NCBI RefSeq assembly: GCF_021155765.1
Contig: NC_060118.1
Location: 13,280,146-13,344,145, forward strand
DNA: 64,000 nt
Reading direction: 5' to 3'
Source of the DNA: Diprion similis
Lineage: Eukaryota; Arthropoda; Insecta; Hymenoptera; Diprionidae
Part shown: positions 1 to 13,495 of the stretch, piece after piece
Position numbering within the stretch: position 1 is the stretch's first letter
Layout: each line of letters opens with the position of its first letter
Position numbers and translations under genes: made by a program
Notes under the pieces: generated by a model
Seen by the model: the letters and a program-made list of their open reading frames with translations, nothing else
Databases searched by the model: none
Told to the model about the DNA's origin: nothing

Positions 1-1263
1 ACGGCAAACCCTATGAATTATTCAACCACGTTCAATAAATTCCGCTGGGTCAACCATTGTGGTCAGCTGGTCAGCTGCAGTTGCAATTCCAGTTTCAGAA
101 CAACGGCAATCCGTTTGGACTCGTGCAAAACTGCGTATGAATTCACCACCGCAACCTCCTCGATCCTTTTCGACAGTGCGGATCAGGCTTCAAAGAAACG
201 AGGATAGAAAAGAGCCCGAAACGAGGAGAAAGGGAGGCCTGAAGCCTCTTCACGAATGGATGTGTAAATAATCCATCGCCCAGGGTGCGTCACGAGGTGC
301 ACGAATACGTAAACCAGAGTTTCCCCAACTTTATATGATCCCTCCGACTTCGCGCTTCCTCGACACAGATCTACAAACACACAACCGACTTAAGGATCGA
401 GTGTGTATAACGCATTCCGGAAGATGAAAAGCGGTCCTCTTTTTTACGCGGTCGTGGTTCGCCGTACGCGGAGACTCGAGTGGAGAAGAGCAAAGGAGGA
501 AAGGATAGGAGCGAAGTAGGTGAAGAAGAACTCGAACGATCCGTAAGATCGTCTCGTTGGCACCAAAGAAGCGGCGAGGCGGGAAAGGAATGGGATAAAA
601 TAAACATCTTTTGAGCCGAGATTAAAGGTGGACTCCGTGCCTATTATGCACCGAGTGTCTTGAGATAATATTTGAATTTAACGAAAGTGTTAGGGCAACA
701 AACAAATGGTTAGCTAACCATCGTGGCCCGAGTTCGAGCTGGAGATAAGCACCTAAATTCCAAGGTCTTAAATCTTTTGGTACCTAATCGCTGATCCGTG
801 GGGTCTGCATGGAAACGCCGCCAGAGCTCATGGCGTCAAAAATAGTTAGTCCAGGTACACAAGCGATGCTTAAGGTGCTTATAAAGACTCGTTGTACACC
901 TCGAAAACGCGGGGATGCAAAACGCCTATACCGCTTGAGCGATCAGAGTGAAACTTGGGCAGGTAATGCCTTACTTTGGCAAAAAGTGGAGCGTCTTTTT
1001 ACTTTTTTGAAATTTGGAAAAAATTTTTACAGATTCGTTACCAACCATAGAAATTGACCAAATTTTCACAGTTGCACGGAATGGATTGAACTATCCGGAA
1101 TGATGCCACTCGGCGGTGATGAAACACACATTTTGAGCCCGGTCCCATGAGATTTGATGGTGAAATGACGAAATGGCAGCTGATCTGGTTTTCGATCATG
1201 AAGAACGCCAAAATCTCATTTTGGTGACACTTGTTACCGATCTTTCACGCCTGCCGGTAATTT

Positions 1264-1313
1264 TTTACCGACATTACACGTATAAATTACCGACATGCGC
1301 GTAATGTCGGTAA
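1264..1313. repeat. Short hairpin with the TACCGACAT motif
   Basis: TTACCGACATTACACG at 1264-1279 is inverted at 1298-1313 (CGCGTAATGTCGGTAA), loop 18 bp. A further TTGTTACCGA / TCGGTAACAAA pair lies around it. The core motif is shared with the foldbacks at 13.3 and 32.1 kb, so this may be a decayed or related element. Confidence 0.5.
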
Positions 1314-2671
1314 CAAATGTCGGGACACAAGAAAGATTCAACGACTTTTGAAGGACAAGCAAAATTCAAAGTCGTTTCCAGGACCACTGAACACCATGTT
1401 TTATAGCCAAGGGTAACCGGCTAATCAAATCCTATTATTTATTAACAAACATTATTCACTGTACATAGTACGAACTTCTGTGAGATTTATTTCAGCCAGA
1501 CGAGGGATGAACCTCTTACAAGACACAACAGAATGTGAACAGGATTTTAACCTACGATGCTCCACTCTCTAAAAAACTGCCGGTCACCCCGGCCACCGGC
1601 TAATTTTCGAAGTAAGAATCGTGTTCACAGTCGGATGGTGATAAATAGTAGGATCGAATCGGTCCGAATGGATGAATTCCAGAAGTCTTTGCCTTGTGGA
1701 GGTGCACATGCATGGGACCTACATATACGTGCATGGCTACCACTGACATCTTTCACCGGGTGGCAATAGTTCCCGTTTCCGCTCTCCCTTGATACTTATC
1801 CTCGATCTTCGCTATCCTCCGTTATGGCTTCGCCCCCCCCCCCCATCCCTCCCATCCCTCCCTTCTTTACTCACCACTCGGTCCTCGGATCCTTGGCTCA
1901 AGGATCGAAGGATACTGATGTGAGAAAGGGTCCGGGTCTGTAGTGTCCGTGCCCACCGCGCAAGGAATCCTAATACATCGTAGTTCACCGCAAGCTCGAG
2001 CTTTCAAGGTAAATGTGTGGACGGTAGACGGAAATACGTAGCGATACAGCAGCCATTCACTCGGGACGCACACAAGCTAACGTAGCGATTTATGATTTAT
2101 TGGACTACGGTGGGGTAGGAGGTGGGGGACGAATAGGGGACGGACGGAAGGAGGGAAGGGAAGAGTAACAAGAATTTTATTGGGGCAGTATAAGTAATCA
2201 GTTTTTTTTTTTTCGAGAATCCGAATCCCGGCGAAAGTTGTAAATTCTTGTTATATTTTACTTTTTACTTTTTTACTTCTTTTTTCTTTTTTTTACGGAC
2301 AAAACACCGACTCTTTACCTCCCTTCCGCATTGAAATTTCGACGTTAAATCAAACAAGTTGTTTATCTCCCGTATATCGTGTTATTTGCATTTTTTAGAT
2401 TGCGTAAATATTTTCAAAAACACACGCGCGTTTTTATTCTATATTCGATTTTCTGACCCCTCGATGTTTCGTGAGAGACAAATTCGATATCTGGCAGAAA
2501 ATCTTCAGCTCCGAACGCGCGTTGTTACAAAATTAATTAAGCTTTTTCTTATTTCTGTTGTTGTTTCGCAGAATAGGAGACAGCGAACATGAAAGTCATA
2601 AGTATGAGAAGGTGCTTCATTTAATCAGGAAAAAGTGACAGACTTTGACAGCTTCGAAATTGATTTGGGGC

Positions 2672-3065
2672 TTAAGGGGTTATGTCTAGTCAAAAATTTT
2701 CGACAATCGATTTTTTAATTTCACTTTCGTAATGTAAATATATTTCAGTACACGCACAGAAAATTTCATGTCGATCCGACAAATATGCTCCGAATTACAC
2801 GCACGATGGTAAAGACGCCCCGGAGCGTTTGAAAGCGAAATTTCTGAAACTTTGAACGCGTTTTTCTCAAAACCATGTTTTCAAAAATGAAGAAAATTTC
2901 TCGGAACCGACTGAAACGATCAGTTTCAAATTTTTACACAAGACTTATGAAGATATTTTTCAGTCCTTCATCGAAAGATTTTTCTCACCGATAAATATTT
3001 TTCATTTTGTAAAACGAATTGAGGCAAACATTTTTACGGAAAATGAAGAATTTTTTGTTTTATTT
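2672..3065. repeat. Probable transposon remnant with TTAAGGGG end
   Basis: TTAAGGGGTTATGTCTAGTC starts a non-coding stretch (CATGTCGATCCGACAAAT, AACGCGTTTTTCTCAAAACCATG) of the kind seen in interspersed repeats. No matching right end was found, so it is either truncated or not an element. The right border is arbitrary. Confidence 0.3.
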
Positions 3066-4097
3066 TTTTGAGAATCCGCCGTTTTTTAAATAATTTATAG
3101 TTTACTTGTTCGTTCGATTGAAGATAATATCTTATATTAACTAAATCTTTTTTGTTCTTCTACTCACCCTAAGACGCCTTTTTTTAGAGGTGCGTTATTT
3201 TTACAAATAAAATATATCAGAATGAAGTTCATTATTACCCCAATATGTATGTAAATTTTTTAGAAATAAATTGAAAGATCTCTTCATGGAAAATTCTTGA
3301 AAAATCCCTTTTTTCAGCCTCCTTATACTTATACGATATAATCCCTTTAAAAAAAGCGGCTCGCTGTACCTTCATTCCGCGGACAGCAAACACCATTTTA
3401 CTTATACGAGCTGCTTTACGCATGTAGAGTGCAGCACACGTGTGCAATACATATGTCTGGTGCATGCAGTCGGTGCTTCGTGGTGGCTTTTTTCCGCACG
3501 GTAGCGAGGATTATATGTTTTAAAACCACGGCGTTAAATTCTTCCGGCAGTTTTTCACCCGCGTCAATTCTCTCTCTCTCGTTCTCTTTTTTATTTTATT
3601 CTCGTTTTTCCAAGAGCATGGCGTCCGCGCTTACCCTCGCGAAAATTCATCACTGCAGACACTGAATACTGAATTAGTAACGGAAAACAGAAAATAAAAT
3701 AAACATGAGAGTAAAAATGAAGTGAGAAATTTTTTTTTTTTTTTTCTTTCTACATTTCTTTCTTCTTCTTTTTTTGCGTCGAATAATTAGCGCTATTCAA
3801 ACTGGGATTATACGAGATGCTCTTTTCCGACACTTGCACATATCCCTTGAGGAATAATTCCCCTGCGTCAAGAGCGAAAAAAGTTTCGTTTAACGGTATA
3901 AACCTGCAGAGGATGGTGAAGCGCGCGATACGCGATTTATAAATAATTCAAAAGCCCGCAACAGCCCGAGGAATTCATTCACGAATTGTTTCTAACGCAA
4001 ACTATATGCATGTATAATACGTATACATATGTATAGACGTAGAGCTCTTCCTCGTTGAATATATTCTACCCCGCGTAGAGTATAAGTAAACGTACAG

Positions 4098-4385
4098 CAG
4101 GGTGTTTCGGAAAAAATAATTTATCTTATTTTTCTAAATTACAAGTTAATTCGTATTAAATTACAACTATTTCATGAAATTGAATTAATAATTCTTCGAC
4201 ACGTGAATTGATATTCACGATTGACGTAGGTAAGCAAGTGAAAAATTTTTTAGTCACGATACTTGGTGAATTTAAAAATTATAAATAAGTAAAAAATCAA
4301 CTGAACCCTTTCCTTCAAACTAGCCAAACTTTTTATGAGATGCAATGTCAAAAAATGGTAAATTGTTTTTTTCCGAAACACTGTT
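4098..4385. mobile_element. Small MITE-like element (about 288 bp)
   Basis: Inverted ends GTGTTTCGGAAAAAA (left, from about 4102) and TTTTTTCCGAAACAC (right), with the similarity continuing through ATAATTTA / TAAATTGT. No coding capacity. The GA-rich microsatellite at about 4424 lies just outside. Confidence 0.6.
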
Positions 4386-4415
4386 AATTGTACGGTGTAA
4401 ACTGTAACTGCGCGA

Positions 4416-4446
<31 letters not shown>

Positions 4447-6867
4447 TGGCACAATGAGAAATGGAGCTAGAACGGCGAGCGACAATATTGTGCAATTTTA
4501 TGAAAGTGCAGTATATCGATTATTGAAATTCCCTTCCACGCTCAGCGAAGCTGAATCCTCGCCGTGGATTCAGGGAGAGTAACGTTTTGTGCGCACTCGA
4601 CTGTACTTTCGGGGGCGTGTATATTATTAGTTCAGAAGCCGTTTAGAAGGCCATAAATTTCACGGGCACGGGCCCATTCGACGTTTCGTGTTTCACTTAG
4701 TTCGTTTGAACCCAGGGGGGAAAATCTTAGAGCCCGTATGCATGAATGCAACGGGTACCAACTGCGTAGCCTTCTTTTTCTTCCTCACCCGCTGCATTCG
4801 AGTCGAGCGAAACGACCGACGAAGCAATCAAGTCGTATCAACTTTTTAATTGGCTAACCCTGGAAGTGAAAGCCCTGAATGGAAAGCCTTACCAACGCAC
4901 AAAGTCTTAGATTTTAAGCGGTACTATAAAATTTTATTTAGCAAAAGCTCACCCATGGCACGATGATCGTCGTAGAAAAGTTATGAAAACACAAAACTTG
5001 AACCGTCTTTTCTTGATTGATGCAGATTTCTAGTTCTAGTCGTCGATCATTCCTGATTATCGGATCTGCAAATAGAAATACAGTTTATTCTCCATCGGTA
5101 ATCTCAATATCATCACTTTTTATCTTTAGGCTTATATATAAGGGAACAATGATTATAAAGTTTTTAAATTTTCAGAGTTTGTTTCTATCATTACGAGCAA
5201 CAACTCTGCCAAGTTTCAAATCGATCCCTTGATTTACACCAAAGTCATACGAAACGAAATATTTTTGAAGTATTTTACATTTAAAACTTTTGGAGCTTAG
5301 AGCTTTGAAACTTTGCACAGATTTTTTCCTAAACGATTCGGAACAGATCTGGGGAGCGTCTCAATGAAAATATTTCCAACCCCCAATTAAGAGCTACCCT
5401 AATCTATATATTAGTGTATTTTCTTCATATTTTTTAAGGATAATTTTTTTAATGGTTAGTAAAATTTTCCGAGTAGCACCGTAAAAAAAAAAAGAAAAAA
5501 AAATACCGTTAAACAAACCAAACCACTCTAATTTAATGGGGTAAGAATTAATTAGTGTTGAAAATTGCACGATGTAAAGTATATACACTAAGAATTTCAA
5601 TTACTGAGATAATAACAATATTAATGGCAATAGTAAGCTTGCCTGCATGACACGAGAGTGAATGAAACGGGGCTTTCATCGGTGCAACTAAACCTGAATC
5701 GCGCTGACGATTTCCATGGTGGTTAAGCCCAAGCGAGTTTCTGGGAAGGTGCATGGCACGAAGTGAAAATGAGGCGTTATACGCAGGAGTAAGGGAGGTG
5801 AGAAGGGGGCCCTTTGCAATTTAGAGTTTTCCCATTAGGTATGACGTACTCTTCTCGGTGGAAAAGTTGAAGGATAAGAAGGAGGGAGGGAGGGAGAGAG
5901 AAAGAGGCGAGCGCAACCAGGTGATATTGCAGGAAATAATTTATTATGAAGAAGAAAGACGGACGGACCGACGGACGAGCGGGAAAATCGTATTGACGAC
6001 GTGGACCCCCGTTCGTTAGGGGAAAAACGGAAAAGCGCCCCTCTCGATTCCTCTCTTTATCTCGTTCTATCCTATTCTGGAATCGAAAACCTCCCCGCCG
6101 AACTGCCAAAAGAAGATAAAAAATGTGATTTATCTAATGGAACCGGGCCGCAGCTCCTCATCCGTTCGCATCGCTTTACGTCATAACCTAGAACCATGAT
6201 GGATACACTCAGGGTGCAATATGCTCCACCTTCTACTCCTTCTCAGAGGAGGAGGAGGAGGAGGATTGAGTATAACGAGGAAACAGTGGCTTTGGTTCGC
6301 GGAATATGATTTAATATAAACGTGTCTCGAACTGCGCTGTCGTCGAGAATTGAGAATATATATATATACAGTGGAATGAGAAAATTATGCCTTATCAGTG
6401 ACGGTAAAAGGTAACAGATATGGCTGTTCGAATCATCGTCTGTTTTTCCAAGTGACTGTACAGTGACGATGATTATTGACCTGAAAGGTTGATGGTCAGG
6501 AAAGCACCGTCTTTTGTTAGGGGAAAAAACAATCATCATCAACGAAGAGGAATCTGTGTTTGACTCTCTCTGGGTAGCTTAATTTCGTAAAACGAAAGGC
6601 ATGCCTAGAAATCGATCACACTCGAAAATGCTATGAAAATTGTTCCCAAGAGCGATCGCTGAACCCTAAAGGCGATGCGCAGAGGGAGAAGCGCCGATAA
6701 TTGACGCTAACTTGACAGAGAAATTATGACGAAAATTTAGCATTTATCTCCCGCAGAGCGTGTCATATCCGAGGTGCAAAAAATATCCTCTAACTTGATT
6801 ACAGACGATGGAAAGTAAGAGCTGGTTTGTCTTTTCTCAGGGACGAAGGACTTCGCAGGGTCCTTGT

Positions 6868-7460
6868 GGCTGGATTTTCAGTATTTTGTAGTACATATTT
6901 TCTCCATCAAAAGTTCTCGGCGCAAAATTCAAAGATCAGTAGTTTCCGAGATAGAGGCTTCGGACGAAAGGTGTACAGATTTTTTGATATCCATGGATCT
7001 CGTGATTTTCATGAATCATGAAGCTTCAAGAGGACTTGAAGTCAAACAAATCGCTCAAAATACTGCCCGGCTGATTCTCAACGATAGGCAGAAAGCTGTG
7101 ATTTATTCCATCAACGCATCGATTCCAACCATGAACTCGCTGGTTTACCGGAAGAAGGTGCGACGTCGGATTTGGTCCAAAGAACGAGACCCTCCGACTC
7201 TTGCGATGATCGACTTGTCCTGTTTTTCAGGCGTCTGCGGAGTATCCGCGAATCGGCTGTGCAGTTTTTGAGTGATACATTTGATTTAAAGTTGCCCTCG
7301 AAGCTTCGTAATTCGTAAAAATCGCGTAATCCATGGATATAAAAAAATCCATGCAGCCCCTTCCGAAGTCTGTATCTCGGAAACTAATGATTTTTGGGAC
7401 TTGTGTCCATGAAAACTTTTGATGAGAGGATAAGTACTTCAACATACCAAAAATCCAGGC
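6868..7460. mobile_element. Long foldback element (about 593 bp)
   Basis: The left half (CTGGATTTTCAGTATTTTG ... CATCAAAAGTT ... GTTTCCGAGATAGAGGCTTCGG ... GATATCCATGGAT) is the inverted, diverged repeat of the right half (ATCCATGGATAT ... CCGAAGTCTGTATCTCGGAAAC ... AACTTTTGATGAGAG ... AAAAATCCAGG). It explains the similar short open frames on opposite strands here. No transposase. Confidence 0.75.
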
Positions 7461-7590
7461 AATTACCCCCCAATTTCAACAAATTAATGCTCATATTTCT
7501 GAGGCGAATAGTTCGACCCAGGTGGCACACGTATCAAAATATTTGATAAGCTCGAGGAGCGGACGATGGGTTGGTATAAATATCCGGGCG

Positions 7591-7619
7591 ACGGCGTCGG
7601 CGTCGGCGTCGGCGTCGGC
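7591..7619. repeat. GTCGGC microsatellite
   Basis: Five hexamer units of CGGCGT/GTCGGC immediately after a TATAAATA box-like sequence at 7575. It is in no gene I can support. Confidence 0.85.
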
Positions 7620-10044
7620 TCTTGGAGCAAGTTACACAAACCCCACGCGAGTTAATCCCCTGAGGTGGTGTGGAAGCCAACGTCCTCGCAATATCTCTCG
7701 GGAATATATCGGATAATATAGGCCTTGCCACGGTCAACTGGTGGGCCAATGTTCCATTCCGTGGCTCTCAAGCTCTGCTCCCTGCCGCAGAGTCCCAGAG
7801 GGTCGTACCCTCGAATATCAGTGAGTTTATTCCCGGGCATGCGCCCGTTTCCTCCAGCTTGTCTCTGATTTTTCACTCACCCTAGCATAGCGGTCGGGAC
7901 TCATTCCGTTTGGGTAAATTGCACGAATTGAGTAGCATCGCGAGTATCCTCGTCGATTGTCAGGATGAATTAATCTCTTTTTCTTAATCATCGTTTTTCT
8001 CTCTCTCCAAAAATGGAAGAATACTGAATTTTTGCTTGTGGTCTTGACTGTAATGACGATAGTAAACTGAAAGGTGAATTCAACTCTGCCTCGAATTTTG
8101 ACTCGGTGGATTTCTGTTCGCAGTGAAAAGCAGGGAATCGCTTCGAGATTCGGAAATGGGAATGAAAATAATGATCCCCCTTTTGTTGTGCAAGGGAGTT
8201 GGAAATCGGGATACGGAGTTCCGTTCGAGAAACAGAGTTCCTACCCAGTGGCAATGCGATTATACGTATCGCCGAAACGAGGGCGAATTGAAAATCATTC
8301 TCACTCTCATTGTAGTTATTATCATTATTTCACATTAAACACTGTAACATTTATAAAGTGGAATTATCGTCTCAGTACATCTATACCTTGACGACGCAGG
8401 TAACGCGAGGAGGCGAGGAAGCTTGACGTCATTTTATTACCAGGATATTCCAACGTCGTAGATTATAAATTCAGAACTGGAGAAACGACCGGATTTACTT
8501 TTAACGCGATGCATCCAGTCTCGAATTGTCATGCACGGATAAAAATGAAGGCAGGTAGTCAGGTACCTACCGGCTTAACAAGTCGTTAAACAGCTTGAAG
8601 ACCAGGCACAAGAAAATGGAGGAGAGAGTACCTGAGGGGAGGGTAGAGAGAAAGGGGAACCAGAGGAAAAGAGCAGAATACATTATAACGAGAACTTTGA
8701 CGGAACAACTTATCCACAGACGATACCACCTACGAATTGAAACTGTATCATGCTTTCATTTTCTCTTTCTCTCTCTTTCTCTCTTTAACGTCGCACAACG
8801 AGCACCAAGAAGATGTTTTTCCTGAAATTGCATGCAGCCGTTTTGCTCTAGGAGCTTAGATCGTGTATTGTTCTTGTAATAATATGTGTGCTACATGTCA
8901 GGTTTTGGCTTTTAAAAAATGATTCAGTCGTAATGAGGTATAGTCCGTGTCTTTATTGCTGTGATAGCCTGCGGAACAACAGAGTACTTCATGTCGAGCA
9001 GCTAGATTACTCAAGAATCTTCATTATCATTAATTTCAAATAAGGAATAATTTCGTGAAAGAAGATTGGAAAAATTGACTCTGGTCTTCAAGATTTCGTC
9101 ATTTAGAAATTTCACCTGTCCACGTGAACACGTTTTAATGTCAAAAAAATAGAAGATATGTGTAAGATTGATTCCTGAGAAAAAACCAATAATTTTCTAA
9201 TCAAATGAAAACAGCCATAGCTTATGTATAAGGGTGTCGCCAGTTCGTGACTCCCGAATATAATTAGTTACTAACTGTTCAAAGCCTCAGGGGTAGATAT
9301 TTTAATCAAGAAACCGGCCGGCACGTGGCGCACAACCTACACGAGAGCAAACGATAACTTGTAAAGAGGTTAGCAGTTTGAAATTCGAAAGTGGATAAAA
9401 ATTAGCAAAATATGAGTCGTCTGATCTCGGCGTGTAATAATTGCGGGATTTTTGCATTCGAGCATCACTCAGCGCTCTTTTTTCCAGTTTCTCGATCCTC
9501 CCCCGTCAATACCTACACGAGTTATCCGTTTCCGGTAATTATATTCAAAACTCAAAGCCAGAAGTCCGGTTCGAAATGGGAAGAAGGATGAAGGAGAGAT
9601 GAGGGAGGAGGGAAGAGATAAGAGATAAGAGAGGGTGAATTACGCGTGTTCTCCGAAATGCGTGTACCTACCCTCGTAAAGTGCGCAAGCACTGGGTCTC
9701 CGGTTTGGGTAAACTTGTTAGAGAAGACGCCTAGTTGAATATTTTGCCTCTGCGCTGGAAATTTTATTGCACGGTTGAGTGCGTGCTAAGATGCGTGCTG
9801 TAGACCAGCTTGTAAATATATATATATATATGTGACTCCATGTTTCGGGGAAGACACCCTTAAGATACACTCTGCACGCGCGGTACGAAACGGAAGGGAT
9901 CCCGAACACAGTTCCGGAGTCTTGACGAAATTTGACGAGGAATCGAAAATACTGAGATTCGTGATTTTCCATTTTTTCATTCTCTATCTTTTTCTTTCTA
10001 CTTCCTTACTAAAAAAATACTTACAACATTTTCTCTGCGAACGA

Positions 10045-10113
10045 ATGAATTTCCTGAAAGTAATCCTCGCGCTGGCTGTCCTCTCGACGGCTTTCAAAGC
10101 ATTATTCGTTTGA
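10045..10113 (+). other. Short ORF with signal-peptide-like sequence
   Basis: ATG at 10045 starts 22 codons ending in TGA. A lysine at position 5 is followed by a hydrophobic core (VILALAVLSTAF) and an Ala-rich end, as in a secretory signal. It is too short for a mature peptide. A weak GTTTGA donor overlaps the stop, so it could be exon 1 of a secreted peptide, or chance. Confidence 0.15.
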
Positions 10114-11155
10114 TGAAAACCTATACTTAGTCACCTTTGCAGAGAGCGTGCCGACTGGCGCTGAGAGTGGTGAAGAAGAAAAAAAAAAAAAAATGATAAG
10201 TAACGTGACCGATCCGTCTGAAGTATAACTATAACTATATAACACTAACGGAAGTGAAGTTTTTGAAGAAGAGTGAAAGCGTCGATTGATAAAAAGTAGA
10301 CGCGCGGAAGTCGATCTTACCAACAAACTATTTCTTCTACTAATTTTGAGACTAAAGATATTATGTTTAGAATGAAAAAAAAAAGAAGATAGATGTCAAC
10401 GCCCAAAGTCGTTGCCAGATGTACGCAGAACGAAGAACGAAGCGCTAAGGAGTGTAAAATTATGCGACGATGGGCCTGAGGTGGGGAAGTTAATTCTTTT
10501 AAATTAAAGGTAATAGAATTTTATACGCTCCAGGCTCCGGACGTTATTATTATACCTTCATCACCGGCGGCGACGCCTCCGACGCTCCGGAGTCTCCGAA
10601 AGGCGGCTTTGACGGCAAGTATACCTGCACTCGAGGTTAATCGGCCTCCATACAATCCGAAATAGCTCGTCATTCGACCCGTCAAAAGCAACCCTCGACC
10701 GCCCTGAGGTCACGCATGACACCCGCAGGCCCCGGGTAAAGAACACCGTCGCGTTCCCGATTCGGTGAACAAAATGTTTCGCGGGACGCGAGTGGTCAAT
10801 TTCTTTTCCCTAGGGACACGAGAGTTAAGCAATTGTCGACTGCGCATGCGCGAATCAATCACTTCACATCGCTGAGATAAACTGCTACGGAAAGTACGAC
10901 TTTTCATCCATGTTTTGGTGAAAAAATAACAAGAATTTTGAAAAACACGATTCTGTGGTTGAGAGGATGATATAATCATAAGATTGAGTGAAAAATGAGG
11001 CAAAAGGAACGGAGGAACAACCGAGTAAAACACCGACGGAGAAATCCGAAATCCGAAATCCGAAATCCGTGTAATTCGGGGAGAAAATTTCCGTCCTTGC
11101 GTTTTTTACCGCCGGTATACCTACAAGGGTAGAGTGAGATGAGCGAGGATACATG

Positions 11156-11206
11156 TAAGCCCCTCCCTTCCCTTCCCTTCCCTTCCCTTCCTCTCCTCTC
11201 CTCTCC
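11156..11206. repeat. Pyrimidine repeat (CCCTT/CTCTC)n
   Basis: Tandem CCCTT followed by TCCTC units, strand-asymmetric. The apparent long frames over this segment are Pro/Glu/Gly low complexity, not genes. A period-7 GAAATCC tetramer precedes it at 11041-11069. Confidence 0.85.
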
Positions 11207-11332
11207 ACCAGTCTCCATTCTCGGCAGCACGCAAATGTAAGAGGACTACCGCGTCCTCCGGAGACATGCCCTCGCATAGCGCACAGGAAGTTCGGATTTG
11301 AAACAAAAGCCAGTTGTGTGGAGGGAGGAAAG

Positions 11333-11386
11333 GGAAGAGGGGGGAGGGAGGGAGGGAGGGATAGGGATAGGGATAGGGACAGGGAG
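11333..11386. repeat. Purine repeat (GGGA/GGGATA)n
   Basis: GGGAGGGA units pass into GGGATA units; with the pyrimidine run 130 bp upstream it makes a strongly strand-biased segment. Confidence 0.85.
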
Positions 11387-12135
11387 TGAGAAAGAGCCGG
11401 GACGGCGAAGAGGGATGAGTGGGCACGGGAGAGACAGAGGAAGCTACTGGCTGAGGGTTTTCTCCGGGCGGCTCTCTCCTCTCTCTAAGCTCACAGAGGC
11501 TTGTTAAGAGGAAGCCGAAAAACACTCGTTAAACTCCCCGCTGTAACTTATAGCTCCTTAGCAACCGCTGCGGAACGTGGAGAAGAAGAAGAAGAAGAAG
11601 AAGAAGAAGAAAAAATGAAATAAAAATAACCAAATAAGAGTAAAAAAATTTCTAAAATAAAAGATTCGAGAAAAAGGAAACCTTCGACTTTCCTCGGGAT
11701 GAAAAAAAAAAAAAAAAAAATCGAAGAAGAAACTCCGGAGGAGCAGACGACACGCATGTATTTATACGTTGTACAAGAAGGAGGGGAGGGGGGGAGGGGG
11801 GTACAGACACACGCATGCTCTATAGGCTGTACCTATCTAGAGAGGATTCCTCAAGTGTCGGGAAATTATTAGACCATTTGTTTCATATCTGAAGAGAGTG
11901 GAAAACGGAGAGGAAAAAAAGAAACGAAGAAAGAAAAAAAAAAAAGGAAGCAAGAAGTCACCCCAAGGGCAAAAACTGTTTTGAAGAGGGTTTTCGTACG
12001 CGTCTGTCTCTCCGTGACAGGGTCCCTCCGGTTGTTACCTCGAAACCAAGTTGTGTGTATGTATATGCCGAGATGCCAACGAGGATGCTGCTTAACTTCG
12101 AAATGACGTTAAGCTGCTAAGGTTATTAAGAGCTG

Positions 12136-12167
12136 TATAAATGCCGTGGGAGTGTTCAGCGCATTCA
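12136..12167 (+). promoter_or_regulatory. Possible TATA-type core promoter
   Basis: TATAAA at 12136 is followed 31 bp later by TTCATCA, one mismatch from the arthropod initiator TCAKTY with its A at 12167. Spacing is canonical. No coding exon is recognised downstream, so this is position-based inference only. Confidence 0.2.
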
Positions 12168-12308
12168 TCACTATTTGAAATCGCTCCGCAGTGCCGTTGG
12201 ATTCTCTTTCTCTACACTCATCCCTGCACAGCTGGGCTCAGCAGCGTTTAGCTGCCCGGTTTTACGCCGATGGTATACTGACTTCGCTTCCACCTCTACA
12301 TGCATAGA

Positions 12309-12338
12309 TATATGTATGTATGTATGTATGTATGTATA
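12309..12338. repeat. TATG microsatellite
   Basis: About seven tandem TATG units in an AT-rich context. Confidence 0.85.
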
Positions 12339-13315
12339 GGTTATACTGCTCCGCGAGAGGCTCTCTTTGTTATTCGAGATTTAACTTTCGTGTGTAGGGT
12401 TGTAAAAATGTAACCCCAAGAGCCGTTACCAGGTTTCGGCGAAACGCCGATGCCGCGGGAAAAGGTTGCGAGATCCGCTGCTGTTTTATTCAATGAACGA
12501 AACCCCCGCAAAAGTAAAACGCGCCTTTTACTCCGGACCGCAATAACGAGGATGGAGTCTTTCGGATTGCGAGAAATAATTCGACCGAACATCCTTTCGT
12601 TTCGTTCGTCCGAAACACACGTAACGTGCCTGAAGAAGAACTCTTCAGGCTTATGGTATAAAAAAAAAAACAACGAATCGCCTCGCCATCCGGAATTACC
12701 GACGTTAAACCCCCCCGTTGAAGATTATCGCTAACGAATGCATGTCTCTTGGGTGAAATGCGGTTGATTTCATTCGACAAAGGTCTTGAAATGAATGCCA
12801 AGCGAGGTTATATTTCCTTTATAAGCACGTTAACGACTCCGTAGGGGCGACCAGGAAACCGGAAGGGGGGATGTAACGAGGCACTGCGTCGATAATAATT
12901 AATGAACGCCCACATACCATATAGATTGTTCCTCTATTAGCTGATTCAGCGCACGAAACAAATGACACGGTAATACCGGTCCGTCCGGGCAGCGGGGTAT
13001 AAGCATTAGGTAAAGTTACAAATAACATCCCATTCATTTCCACCCCATAAAACCGCCCTTCCATCCCCTATGTAACGTACGTTGTACGTATATGTCCGTC
13101 CCGTACTTATACTGATATACGTTCCCCTCTCGTGCTGCAACCACAAGACGGACAGACAGCGGCTCGAATAACGCCCGGCCGGTCAGATAACCCCCATAAT
13201 AAGGCGGACATAGATTTAATAGATTTATTGACTCGAACAAGGGATTAGGGAGTTTCCATTGATTGAAATATATTGGGCACCGAGCCGAGTAGATATATGA
13301 GACCGGTTCTGCGTG

Positions 13316-13495
13316 CAGATTCCGCTACCGACGTGTTACCGACGTTTTTAGATGCTTCGCAGCTCAGACGCGAACCCTTATTTCGAACGGAAGTTATCTA
13401 TCATCGATAAAGTTGATCAGTTTTGAAAAAAAAAGGTTTGCGTCTGAGCTGTGAAGCGGTTAAGAATGTCGGTAACACGTCGGTAACGGAATCTG
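13316..13495. mobile_element. Foldback element, TACCGAC family, copy 1
   Basis: Two arms of about 64 bp (13316-13379 and 13432-13495) are inverted repeats: CAGATTCCGYTACCGACGTGTTACCGAC... then CAGCTCAGACGC. They surround a loop of about 50 bp. It shares arms with 32078-32277. No coding capacity. Confidence 0.8.

Larger units (their letters stand above)
1..12135. other. Gene-less stretch, left end
   Basis: Apart from the elements listed at 1.3, 2.7, 4.1 and 6.9 kb and the short ORF at 10.0 kb, I see only AT-rich DNA, simple repeats (GA at 4424-4442, GAA near 11585, long A/T runs) and short random frames with no family resemblance. It may be intergenic or a long intron. Confidence 0.5.

Noticed and set aside
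5394..5600. Minus-strand frame that looks like a signal peptide (KFLVYILYIVQFSTLINSYP)
   Set aside because: It has no ATG; the apparent start is TTG, and the rest is A/T-run sequence.
11121..11525. 134-codon minus-strand open frame
   Set aside because: Produced by CCCTT and GGGATA simple repeats (Pro/Tyr and Glu/Gly runs).
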